Origin: Cucumis sativus
Lineage: Eukaryota > Streptophyta > Magnoliopsida > Cucurbitales > Cucurbitaceae
Length of the DNA stretch: 64,000 bases
Assembly (NCBI RefSeq): GCF_000004075.3
Contig: NC_026657.2
Span: 30,722,408-30,786,407 of the forward strand
Direction: 5' to 3'
In this document: in pieces, positions 25,491-37,429 of the stretch
How positions within the stretch are numbered: the first letter of the stretch is position 1
Layout: each line of letters starts with the position of its first letter
The notes under the pieces: model-generated
Seen by the model: the letters and a program-made list of their open reading frames with translations, nothing else
Told to the model about the DNA's origin: nothing
Databases searched by the model: none
Made by a program: the position numbers and the translations under genes

Positions 25491-28400
25491 TAACAAACAT
25501 AATTATTTTCACTTTGCCTGTCAATATGCCACTGATCAATAGATTGCAATTATATTTCTATGGCCAATCATTGATATCCTCCTTTCCACTTTTTTATGCC
25601 TCCTAAAACATAAGCAATATCCTATTGGTTTCATAAGGATGTTTCTTTAGTAAACTGATGTCATTTTCTTGTTTTGAAACTGTGGCTCTGATGTTTACTA
25701 CTCTCCTATTAAATTATTTGATTAATTGTGGCCACCTTATAACATGAATGTGAACAAAGAATGGTGGCCCCTTACTTGTACATGATAAAGAGATCTATTG
25801 GCCTTATTAGTCACTGGATAAAGAAAATGCCTTTTGCTTTTGCCTAATCATACATCTTTTGTAAAGCTCTAAACATTATAGTATGATATTTTGAGGAGAC
25901 TTTCCTTCCCCTTCAAGATTATGAGCTTAGGTAATCTGCTTAATTTTGATACTGGCCAAAACTTTACTGGTTGGAAATGGGTATAATAAATTATTAGATA
26001 TTGGATTATGATGTCATGGCCAGGGAGGGTTAGAGATGAAGAAAGTTGAGTAACTGAAGATGATGCTATTTTGGTGCACCATCAAGCCCCTAGTCAACGA
26101 GAAACTATTTAGTGAGGCTGCCACAATGTGGTTAGCAGTTTTTCGCTGTTGGATGTATGGGAGACAAACCCCTCGAATTTATATCTAGAAGTTATTAGGG
26201 AGCATGTAGATTTTTGAGTCCTCATCTAATGGTTCATGAGGTAGTCACATTGTGATGGTTTCATTGAATAAATTTGTTGATAGATAGAAGAGAGAAGAAA
26301 ATTATTCAGGCTTTAGAAATTAGGATGACACATTTTGTGAAAAGAAAAGAAAAACTCTCCCCCACTCTTACTCGCGCACACACGCATGCATAAATGACAC
26401 GAGAATGTGAGAGAATGAAGCGGAAGTATCTTGTTTGCTGATTAGTAGGAATGTTTTGAGGAACGCTTTTTCCTGATAGATTTTTTTGGGTGAAAAGAAG
26501 TTGGATTTTATTTTTTGGGAATCAGTATAAATTTTCAATAGTACTTCTCCAATATTTGCAAAATCTAAACAGGATTATTAAAACACCAAAAAAGTGAAGC
26601 CATCAACGAGTTTAACTTTTGATAAAGAAAAGCTATAAAGCAAAAGGAAAAAGGGTTTGAATTTGACTTGCATCTCTTCATTATGCCCCACCTTGATCTC
26701 ATTCTCTTCTCACAGGCCACATGGAAACTTCCTTCGCCTTGCAGCTATTAGGGATGAACTATAAAAGAGATTTTTGATATTATGCTTTAGGAAGTCCTAA
26801 GTTTGTGAAACTTGAATTTACAGTTTGGATTATTCATTATGCTAAGAAATACATGTGGAATAGGTTATAGAAACCTGAACTGACAACCTGGAAATCTAGG
26901 TTTTGACTTATATTACATGGAGCCATGAAACATCTAGGTTAGCATAGTAAACTGGCTTGATGGTGTTGTAGGGTGAGATGGTTGTCTTGTTAAATTAGTT
27001 GAGATGTGTGTAAACTGACTCAAACACTCACCGACATAAATAAAAAAGAAAGAAAGGAAAAAGTCTTGTAGATTCAGTTTAAATAACAGTGGTCACGCAC
27101 TGAGAATTAGAATTTAAAATTATGAGTTAATTTGGCATATTAGTTTTTGAACCATATTCATGTTAGATGTGGCTTGCTGAGTTTGTTAGTTCTTACCGTT
27201 TTAAAAGTTTGAATTTATTCACTATGTATTAAGGTTATATCAGGAACTCTTCCAAACCACAGAGATGAAATTTGTAATGTAAACCTAATTTTGAGGTAGA
27301 CAAGTGTGAATCGAGAGGCGGTTACTTCAAGAATATGGTGTTTGACTGTTTGAGTGTGGTAAAAATTCATTTTTAGATTGATGATGGATCATAATAACAA
27401 ATTAGATATGGATGGAAATGGGAATGAGGTGCTTTGATTCTTTTTAAAGAGTAGAAGCTGATGACAAACTTAACTTAGTGGATTGAACATCATAAAAGTT
27501 ATGGAACCACCTAGAAAGGAAATTCCACTTGGTCTTGAGAGGACTTTAGATTCGTTTAGGATTGAGTTTAAATCATTTCCATAATCTTTTCACTTTTTGC
27601 CTTTTCCCTAAAATGGTTCAATATGTCTTCTTTTTCTTTCTCATTTTCCTTTACACATCTTCTAGTTAATAGCATTTTCAGATTAATTAAACTTAAGTTC
27701 GGAAGAAAAAAAAGGCTTCCAGACTTTGTTTGTAGTAGATGATCTGAATCTCTTATTCCTAAATGTTTTAACTAGTCGAGCTATGTTTAAGTTGGTTCAG
27801 TAGACATGATAAACATTAGAACTTCAATTGAGAAGTTGATCGAATTTCATTTGCTTATTTTGAAAATATCATTTACTAGTAGATGACTACCGTATTCACC
27901 AACTCCTTCCGTTGGAAAGAAAAGTCAAATCAAACTAGTTAGATTAGACTAATAGGTATCGTACAAACATCCTTACAAATTCTTTTCAACCTTTCATACT
28001 CATACATCTATCTTATCTTTTGTTTGGATAATTCAAATTACATTACTCTCGATTGTTTAACGTATAAATATTTTTTAGAGTAACTGTTTTCTCTTATATA
28101 TATAATTTTTAGGAATTCTCTTATATATATAATTTTTAGGTAGATTTCGGACCAAAAAATGTTTTTTTTTAAAAAAAAGTTAAAGGCTATTTTCTTAAGC
28201 CCTTGATGTATGTTTTAAAAACAAACTTTGCAAATGTTAATTATATATTTCCAAAGAGAAAGATTAAAGATAAAATAAGCGACAAATATAGATTCAAGAA
28301 CCACACTAAGTTGGGATTTCTGTTGTATGAAATTAAAATTTCCTTTAGTTTATTTTGCCTATTGGAGAGGAAAAGGAAAGAGACGAAAAGAAGAAATGTG
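25491..28400. other. Intergenic or intronic, nothing assigned
   Basis: Moderately AT-rich DNA without convincing exons. It includes a 27-bp tandem duplication of an ctcttatatatataattttt unit (28091 and 28118). The stretch 25980-26260 is somewhat richer in G and C but has stops in all frames. Confidence 0.45.
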
Positions 28401-29300
28401 GTACGTGTGAAAGTAAAAAGGTGGCTTTAGAATAGAATTATTCACACGTGTGGTCCCCCAATTTTTTTATTTTATTATTATTATTTTTACAAAATCCTAA
28501 AAAAAGAAAGAAAATGACAATAATAATAATAATAGTAATAATCAATAATAATAATAATAAAAAGAGGGGTGAGGGTGGGGGGGGGTAGCTCACGTGTAGG
28601 GTTCAATGCACTTACTAAACTGTAATAATGTAAAAAATCATCATTAGCCATGCAGGGCTTTGTTATTATGTGAAATCATTATAAATGACCTCAGAACACA
28701 CACATACATACACTCACACACACAAAATAAATAAATAAAACTTTCTAGTTGTGACCCATTAAATAAAACCCCTCTTTTTTCCCATTTCCCACTTTTACCC
28801 TTCCCCTTCCTATTTTCATCCTTTTTTCCCTCTCCCCCATTTCCGTAATTTCCACTTTAACCCCCCAATTATTTATTTATTCTACCCCTCCCTACCCAAA
28901 CTATTTTTTTTTTAAAAAAAAAAAAACTATAATTACACTCTTTTTTTTCTCCTCTTCCTTTTAAATTTAGTGTGCTAGATATTGAAATGAATTTTAAATA
29001 TTAATTGATTTAGTAGAGACTTACAGATGTTAGTTATTGGTAGAAAGTAAAAATTTTTGGATTAAAATTGTAATTTTTTACTTTTTTTTTTCTTTTTGTT
29101 GTTGGTTGAGTTACTCTATTTGAAGATATGAAAATGGGAATGTAAAAACTTGGTGTTGGTGTGGTTGTGTGGGATGTTTGTTAATGGGTTGATTTGGTTG
29201 GACGAGTAAATGTGTTGTTTGTTTTAGACTTTTTAGAGTGAGAGATTAGTATATAGGATAGGAATTATGGGTGTGTTAGAAAGATTAGGATTGGTCTCAT

Positions 29301-29326
29301 AAATAATAATAATAATAATAATAATA
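29301..29326. repeat. (AAT)n microsatellite
   Basis: About eight uninterrupted AAT units in intergenic DNA. Confidence 0.95.
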
Positions 29327-32300
29327 AAACTAAGGATTAAAAATTGAAAGATTTCACATGTCTTTACATCAATGCTGTCCAATCCAAATCAATTGGTCAA
29401 CTTTGTAACTCACTCTTCTTTCTTAGGTCACATAATCATTTCTCTCTATATGTGTTCTTTTGTTTTTGGAACTTTGGATTGAATGAGAGAGAGAGTGAGA
29501 GAGAAAGAGGGCCAATTAGGTTTAAAATTTACTGAGTTGGGGGCTGTGGTTACATAATTGTAATTATAGGGGCCAAAATGCAACAATTGCACATGATGAT
29601 GATGCCTAGTGTAAGTGTGTTCATCAATGCCCCTTCCCTCTCATGCAAATCTCTTTCATCCCACACATTTATGACCCAAACTCTACTTTACATCATCATC
29701 ATCATCCTCTCTTTCTTGTGATTTAATCGATTGAGCTATACAAGAATTGGATATTTGTATGTGACCATATGATAAAACGTGATTAAAATTTCGAAATTTG
29801 ATATGATTTTTGTTTTGAGATTGGATTCGACGACAATTTTCTCTACATTGAAACGTATTAGTTCATTAGTAAAGTTTTTGTATTATGTAGTAAAACACGT
29901 TACGAAAGTAGGAAGAGTCTAAGAAACGTATTATATTTTGTTTCCTTTCATGCATATAATATATGTGTGTTTATGAATGTTGTGTTAATATATTACTGCT
30001 ATATATGTTGAGAAGATGTTAGAAATTAAGGACATTTTCCTATTCCATTTGTCCTAACTTTTGGTTTCCATCAATGCCTCTTTAATTTGACTTGTGTGGT
30101 GAGATAATATTATATTACGATGAGACTATTAAATTTAGGTTAAATTAGTAGTTTAATCCTCGAACTTTTAAGTATACATGCATCTAATAAGTCTTTAAAC
30201 TTTATAAATGTCGTTTTATCGATTTTAGAACTTTCAACTTTGTGTCGGGTAAGTCTTCAACACATTTAAAAATTAGCTAACATGTATTGGATGTAAAATA
30301 TAATCTTATATATAACAGGACTATTCAATTTATGATACTTTCCCGAATTAACACCCTTAGTTGATGTAAAATCAAATTTTCTATTGAGCACAAATTAAAA
30401 ATCAATCAAAAGTTTATTAAACATTTGTTTAAAATATAGAGAAATCAAATAGACACAAATGTGAAAGAAACTTATCTTATTTTATTATCAACATTAACTC
30501 TGGATGATCTACGACTAACTTAAGCAAAACTGAAATGGTAAAATATATACCTTGGATTAAGTAATCAAAAGTTCAAATCTTCCACCTCCCATTATGGACT
30601 TGAATAAACCAACCTCAATTAATGAAAATATACATCTTAAATCAAGAGATCATAGTTCAAATTTTCATCTCATAATTTGGATATAGAGTACATTAACATG
30701 AACAACTTATCCAAAGTACTAATTAAAATACGTTGAGTTATGCTCTTGACTCACGACATATTTGTATATTCGTTAAGCTATACTCATTTTGATACGTTAT
30801 TCAAGTCTAATAATATATATGGCAAAATATTAGAGGAGAGATTAAGGAAGAAAGTTGAGTAGAAAATGTGAAGTAATTGGGGTGGAAGGAATTTAAGAGG
30901 AAGTAAGGATTAGAAATTGGGTGAGGGGGTGAGGGGGTGGGGAGGGAAAGAGACCCTTTATTTTTAGGGCATGTCATCATTGGTTTGTAGCAGAGACCCA
31001 ATTTATAACCCTTTAGATTCATCGAGTATTAGCCCCCAAATTTACTTCTTTTGCAGACCCCTCTTGTTTGCAGCCCCCCTATCATAGCTTTTTATGAATT
31101 TTATTTTTCAATTTTCACCTTTTAGAACCCAAAAAAAAAAAAGAAAAAAAACAATTTCCAAGGGGAAAATTATTGCCTTACTTCCCCCATCATGTCATAT
31201 ATCTATAAATGGAAGTCTTCACCAATTGATATGAAAGGCTTAATTGATTTTCTTACATAAATATTGACTAAACATTAAAATATAATCTCAACAAAACTAT
31301 TCCTTCATTGTTTCCTCCTTCAAAACCATATGTAATGCTTGATAACTACTTCACATTGCTTTTTCTCTCGCTACTCTCATTGATTTTCACTTTGCTTGCT
31401 CTCATTGAGTTAATATCTATAATAAATGAAACAAAATATTACAATAAAAGGAATTTAGTCACTGTGTATTAAAATTGTTAAAATTAAATCAGACTTTTTT
31501 TAAAAAAGTATTTTAATTTTTTAAAGGTTTGAATTAAATTATATTAAGAAAGAATTAAAGTAAATTATAAATTTAGAAATGAGTGATTAATAAGAAAAAT
31601 AAATAAAAATAAATGCATGTGTGTCTGTCTCTCTCTTTCTCAACAGAAAATCCAATGATTATAAAATATATAAAATAAAAAAACTGACAAAAAATATAAA
31701 ATAGGATTCTGATAATTCAAAATTGTCATCTTCTAAGTCAAGACTATAATAAATAAATAAATGCAATATTCTTTTTTAGTTTATTAATATGATTTACGAC
31801 ACGTTTTCCCCACTAATTACTCCTTTTGCCATTTTCTACTCAACAAAAATCCTCTTTTCTTTTTCTAAAAATTAATTTCTTCAATATTCCCTTTTATTTC
31901 AATAATCTTTTTTTAGGATAAAATGATGTTTTCTTCGACTAAAGAATTAAGATAATGCATATGGTTGATAGTAAAATTTTGGTCAAATTAAAGTGAACTT
32001 GTTACGTGTCAAACATCTCTTTATCATTGAGACGAAAAATTTGTATTTTGAAAAACATATCATTTAAAAATAATAATGAAAAAAATATGTTAGTATGATG
32101 GTATTTGTTTGTCACATGCACTTACATGCTACATGCACTCGAGGGTTAGATCAAGTTGCATGCACTAGATGTCTCAAATTATAAAGATCAAGCGACCTTC
32201 ATCTTCTTCAAGATTGAAGCGAATCAATTGTTTACTCTTTCTTCTTTTGTATTTGTCAAAAGTAGAGAGGATGAGTTCGTCTTGGTCTTGACATGTGAGA

Positions 32301-35020
32301 TCGAGGTGGACGGCACTTTTTTAGAAAATATATTGAGTATCTATTCAATTTCAAATTTTGAAAATAATTATTAGAAAGAAAAAAAAAACATTCAATTTTT
32401 TTTCAATTTTCTCATGATACTTACCGGCAGATTTTAATTTTAGCAATTAAAATGTTGGGGAAATATTTTGACTAAAAAAGTGACTTTTTTTTCTAAATTT
32501 AAAAATGAAATTAATTTCTTGACAAAAACCGATTTATAAAATTATAAAGTAATCTCTTTTTGACTTATATTACCCACATCAATCATCAATAATCATCAAT
32601 AAGAAACCTTTTAAATTGTGTTAAAAAAAAATCTCATATGAACCTTTTTTTGGTCGGATAAAATAAAACTTTCAAACAACCACATATATATATATATAGT
32701 GATCAACTATATTTATAATATTCGAATCATATAATATTATAGTGAGAGATCAATCCTTGTGCATATGAAATGGTACAAATATATGAGCATCTATTATTAT
32801 TATAAAAATAATATAATGTACTATTCGACGATTATGTGTTATTTTTATTTATATTCATGTCACATAGTAATAAAATGTTAAATTATATGTCAGATTTGTA
32901 AAATTTAAAAGTTTGACATCAATGTTAAGGATGAATTAATATATTTGATGAATAGCTATAAAACATAAAATAATGTCATCTACTACTAATCACAATATGA
33001 AGATTTCCATTATCTATAGTAACTACCTACCATAGATTTAATATTTTATGAGTTTTCTTAACATCTAAACGTTGTAGGGTTAGAGGGATTGCTCTGTGAG
33101 ATTAATCGACGACACTCACAAATATAAAAAACAAAAAATAAATATTTAAACTTAATAAAAAGATGTATAACTTAGTTTGTAAGCGAATTAACTTAAACTA
33201 CTAATTTAAATAACTATATAAAAAAATAATCATCAATATCCATATTGATATTGATATTTTAATCCTAAACGATAATCCAAAACTCATGAAGTACACATGT
33301 CAAAGGTTTTTCAAGATTGAATAATATTTGGAAAAGCTTTAGAAAAGGAAACCAAAATTAAAATGGATGCCACCCAACCATGCAAAACTATGATTTAGTT
33401 GAAGGAACAATCTTTGCTTTTCCTTCTTAAAAAGCAAAAAAAAAAAAAAAAAAAAAAAGAAAAGAAGAAGGATCAATTGCTTTTTGGTACTTTTCCACCC
33501 TACTACTCAATAATAACCATTCATCATTAAAATGAGTTAAAAGGAGAAGCAAATTGAAGTGTTGAAAAGCCAAATAGGGTAAAATTTGGAAGAGGGAAAA
33601 GGCTTTATTTTAAGGGTGGGGGCAGAAAGGTAATTTAAGGACCACTAACCCCATTGTTTAGAGCTCCATGATTGGCATTGATGCAAAGACGTAGAGAGAA
33701 GAACGAGCTCCACGAGGGGTAGTAAATGACTAAAATGCCCCCTTGAGGAAATCATACAATTTTATGGAGCCATTCGCATATGTGAAAAACTCCCATCATG
33801 TTTTCACACTAAGCTACTCATAACCCATGAGAGGCCTTGACGCTGGCTGGCCCCTACCCCCATTCCCTTTCCATTCTTCCTATTTTCTAAACTTCAAATC
33901 AATCAACCAAAATTTGCATTTCCACGTCTCTCTTTTGTGTTTTGGGTACGTACAATTTTCATTTGGTCTCTAACGTTATTGAAAAACTTACCTATCTAGT
34001 CTTTTAGGTTTTCGATTTTGTTTCATTTTAACTTGGATAATAGGCATTGAGAGCAAGTATCTAGTAAAAAATATCGAGATAATTTTAAAATATAGTGATC
34101 AAATTGAAACAAAATTCTAAATTTGTTTGAAATATAGAGACTAAATTGATATTAAAATAGAAAGATTTTAAGAATGAGACGTGTAACATTTTGAAATTTA
34201 GAGACCAAAATAGAAGCTAAATCTAAAAGTTAGGACAAAAAAGGTATGTTTTTTTCCTTTCACTTTTTGTCTATTGCTTTCAAAATGCTTTCATTGATGA
34301 TCCTTGCTTTGATTGTAATAATTCTTTATAATAATGTAAAACAAAATACCATCATCAATTGGTTCAAATAATTCTAAGCCATAAAAAATGGTCCCAAGTA
34401 TATTATAAAGGTTAGATAAGTTTGGTTACAAGATTAGTATAATTACGTAACCGAGAAGATAGTTATTTCAAAAATTTAATTAGTCGATATTAGGTAAGCT
34501 AAGTTCGAACAATCATGCTTACAAGAGGAAAAATAGCCTAGTGTATAATCTAAAATGCCTAACTTTATAGATTCCCGTCTCTTTCAATTACACAATTAAA
34601 GTTATTAATTAGTACACAATTCTTGATAAAAACTCAACAAAAAATACGATAAGATCGAAAAAGCCAACCAACGAACCACATCGATCACTTTTGAGGACGA
34701 GAGGTAAAAGAAAGAGATGAAGAAACTAAGCCAAAACAAAACCAGTAAATTATGTTTTTAATTGGGTGCAAACCCTAAAAGCATAGAAATGATTTTTTTT
34801 TTTTTTTGTTGGTGGTTGTGATTAGGAATGAGTTAAACAAAATTAGAAAAGGAGGGGTTGAAGTAAAAGGGGGGAGAGGGTAATATGAAAGGGAAAATAC
34901 AACATTACAAGTAAGGAATAAAATCCCCAAAATAAACAAGTGGGTAAAGAAAAGTTGTATGTGCAAAAAGAAGTGCTAATAAAACCCACCCCAAAAAAAG
35001 GGGTAAAAAAGAGAGAAAAA

Positions 35021-35029
35021 TAATGATTA
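35021..35029. promoter_or_regulatory. HD-ZIP-type palindrome TAATGATTA upstream of the ZPR gene
   Basis: HD-ZIP III proteins bind a pseudopalindrome with an AATNATT core, and ZPR genes are known HD-ZIP III targets. The site is about 0.93 kb upstream of the TATA box; a second TAATGATT occurs at 35461. In AT-rich DNA chance matches are common, so function is inference. Confidence 0.35.
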
Positions 35030-35948
35030 TTACCAATAGTTACCAACACAAAGAGATTAGAAATGTGAAAGGGAAATGAAAGGAGGGCTACAAATAGAAT
35101 TACAATATTTAGTCTATATGGTATAATTTCATAGAATTACATTTTTAACCTTCCATATTTTAAACAATACTTGGGTTTAATATTATATATACATTTAGTC
35201 ATTCAAACTCAATTTTAATAAGTTAATTTTGAATGACCAGAAGAAGTTAGATACATAATAAATGCACTTGTTTTTGGTGAACTTGAACTCAATTAAAACA
35301 TAATTGAGATGAGTTAGCATATTGTAGAGGTGATTGATGATTATTGAAGAGTAGGGATTAAAAGAAAAGAAGAGGGGGTGTTGGTGTTGGTGTTGGTGGG
35401 TGGCATTGAGAGAAGGGGTTGTGTGTGTGAAGTGATGATGGGTTTAGAAGCCAATCCATTTAATGATTGCGAATCTTGGGACGGCCCTTAGCCCACCCAT
35501 CATTTTACATCCCCCCTCCTACCCCTAAAACTCCCATAATTCTTCCCCTCTCTCTCTCTCTCTATCTCTATCTCTATCTCACACACCATCTCTTTTCTTT
35601 ACTAAAACACCCTTCTATAATTCCCAATTTTACCCCTGAGAACCCATGACGCCATTAACAAATTTAAAAAAAAATCTTTTGAGCTTCTTCTTCTTTCTTT
35701 CTTTCTTTCTTTGTTGTTCTTTCTTCTTCCTATAAGCGGCCGCCTTCCATGCTTACACTTACATGATTGTTGTGTCAGAAAGAGGGGCATGTCTCATGTC
35801 TAATGTTTCAATGTCTTCTTCTTTTCTTTTTCTTTTCTTTTTTAATGTATTCAAAATAAAAATATTTTATATTTTTTAGATTATATAAAATGATTTTTGT
35901 GTTTTTAATTTTTGTTTGGGGGGGTTTCTCTCTCTTAACCTATGACTC

Positions 35949-35955
35949 TATAAAT
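35949..35955 (+). promoter_or_regulatory. TATA box of the ZPR gene
   Basis: TATAAAT, followed about 30 bp later by the pyrimidine-rich leader. It is about 1.26 kb upstream of the ATG because the leader contains an intron. Confidence 0.6.
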
Positions 35956-36177
35956 TAACAGCCACTTTGTTCCATTTGTCCCTCACTTGTTCCCCTTTTT
36001 TTTTTTTAGCTTTTCCTTTTCTTCTTCTTCTACTACTACTACTACAAGTGCTTCTGTTACAAAAATCCAGATTGTTTTTGTTTACTTCTCTCTCTGCCCA
36101 ACAAACCCTCTTAAAAAGGTGATCTTTTTTGAAAAGATAAAGAAAAATCAACACAATACCCACTTTCTCTTTCCTCC

Positions 36178-36180
<3 letters not shown>

Positions 36181-36215
<35 letters not shown>
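36181..36215. repeat. (TC)17 microsatellite in the ZPR leader
   Basis: An uninterrupted TC run, continuing as interrupted ctctttctc to about 36231 and then into a short TA run. Confidence 0.97.
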
Positions 36216-36223
<8 letters not shown>

Positions 36224-36428
36224 TTCTCTCTGTCTATATATATATATATATATGATTTATATTATTGTTGTTTTTTTTTTGGGTCTTTTTGTTTTGTTCT
36301 TAAGGTTCTCTTCTTGCTTCCCTTTCACCAAGAAAGGTAGACATACCCTTATGTTGTGGGGTACTTCCTTTGTTTTGTTCCTTTTTTTTGTGTGTAAGTT
36401 TTGGTTTTTGTTCTTCTAAATTCTAAGT

Positions 36429-36462
36429 TTCTTCTTCTTCTTCTTCTTCTTCTTCTTCTTCT
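36429..36462. repeat. (TTC)11 microsatellite
   Basis: A trinucleotide run within the inferred leader intron of the ZPR gene. Confidence 0.95.
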
Positions 36463-37210
36463 CTTGTGTTTTTGTATTGAATTCTTCAATTTCATGTCTT
36501 TTTCCCCGCTCAAAACAATTTATTTCCTCTGTTTTTGGTGCAAATTACAGAGGCTTAGTTTACAAGGAAACTTAAGAGGTTCAGAATTTTTAAGTTTCTT
36601 ATGGTCTTATTAATGTGGTTGAATATAACTTTAATTATCCTTTTCTTTCATATTTGGGCAACCGAAAGAACAACCCATTTCTTCTTTTTTTCCCCCCCTT
36701 TTTTTTCTTTTCACAATGAGTGTACATTTTGTCATCCATTTATCCTTATTCTCTCTTTTATTTATTTTTTTCACTCAAAAATCTTTTGTTTAATTTTTTT
36801 TAATTAAAAAAATTCCCTGTTTCGAAGCTGTTTTTGCCTCCTCTTTTTTCCCATTTGTTTCTGTCTCTTTCTCTTCTAACTCTCATTATTACATATGGCT
36901 AAGACCAAAGCTTCTTCTTCTTCTTCTTCATCTTCCTCGTTACTGTTGGATTTATCAATCTCTATAAATTAACCTCTCACTATTTTTTCCATTTCCTAAT
37001 CCTAAAACCCATCTCAACATTTCTATCTTGTGTGCTTCTAATTCCTCTTCTCTGCTTCTTCTCCTATTATTCCTTTTTTTTTTCTAAATAAATTCTTTGT
37101 TTTCTTTTTCAGGGTTTTTTTATTTATTTGGAATTTGGTTGATGTAATATTATCATATATTTATCAACCAAATTGCGATCAATCAATAATCAAATAAGCA
37201 AAAGGAAGAA

Positions 37211-37429
37211 ATGGAGAGGCTAAACTCAGAGTTATACTTGCAAAACTGTTACATAATGAAGGAAAATGAGAGACTGAGGAAGAAAGCTCAACTTTTGAAC
37301 CAAGAAAATCAAGCTCTTCTTTCAGAACTGAAGCAGAAATTATCCAAAGGAAATTCAAAAGCCAATGCTTCAAAATCAATTCCTGATCTTAATCTCTCCT
37401 CTGCAAATCCTTCTAATTCTTCCAATTGA
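37211..37429 (+). CDS. ZPR3: LITTLE ZIPPER microprotein (ZPR3/ZPR4-like)
   Basis: A 72-aa single-exon frame in the usual size range of this family. The N-terminal part, MERLNSELYLQNCYIMKENE followed by RLRKKAQLLNQENQALL, closely matches Arabidopsis ZPR3/ZPR4 as I know them. Leu/Ile at 8, 15, 22, 29 and 36 are spaced exactly seven apart and Asn occupies the other core position at 12, 19 and 33, giving a five-heptad zipper without a DNA-binding domain. ZPRs heterodimerise with HD-ZIP III proteins (REVOLUTA, PHABULOSA group), blocking DNA binding, and are induced by them, a feedback loop acting in shoot meristem and leaf polarity. The Ser/Asn-rich tail carries IPDLNLSS, which resembles an EAR repression motif. 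ZPR3 and ZPR4 are not distinguishable from this alone. Confidence 0.92.
   Translation: MERLNSELYLQNCYIMKENERLRKKAQLLNQENQALLSELKQKLSKGNSKANASKSIPDLNLSSANPSNSSN

Larger units (their letters stand above)
28401..35940. other. Gene-poor upstream region of the ZPR gene with GC-richer islands
   Basis: No exon was found over 7.5 kb. The AT-rich background is broken by short GC-richer blocks: 28440-28460 and 28560-28610 (both with CACGTG G-box cores), 28640-28700, 29520-29660, 30900-31090, 33600-33870 and 35340-35540. Microsatellites include ATA/AAT runs (28520-28560, 29301-29326) and a poly-A at 33436-33458. A TAATGATTA site lies at 35021 and TAATGATTG at 35461. Confidence 0.55.
35980..37210 (+). 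other. 5' leader of the ZPR gene with a leader intron
   Basis: The pyrimidine-rich first leader exon runs from about 35980 to 36336 and contains a CT microsatellite (36181-36215). A donor, aaag/gtagac, at 36337 and an acceptor, tttttcag/gg, at 37112 define an intron of 776 bp, with TTC repeats at 36429-36462. The second leader exon, 37113-37210, runs to the ATG. The splice assignment is inferred from signals only. CT/GA repeats in plant leaders often bind BPC-type GAGA factors. Confidence 0.5.

Noticed and set aside
33640..33870. Possible microRNA hairpin (repeated gagctcca blocks)
   Set aside because: No match to a mature miRNA I know, and no extended complementary arms found by eye.
35987..36340. 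117-codon frame in the ZPR leader
   Set aside because: Ser/Phe/Leu low-complexity translation of pyrimidine-rich leader and CT microsatellite.
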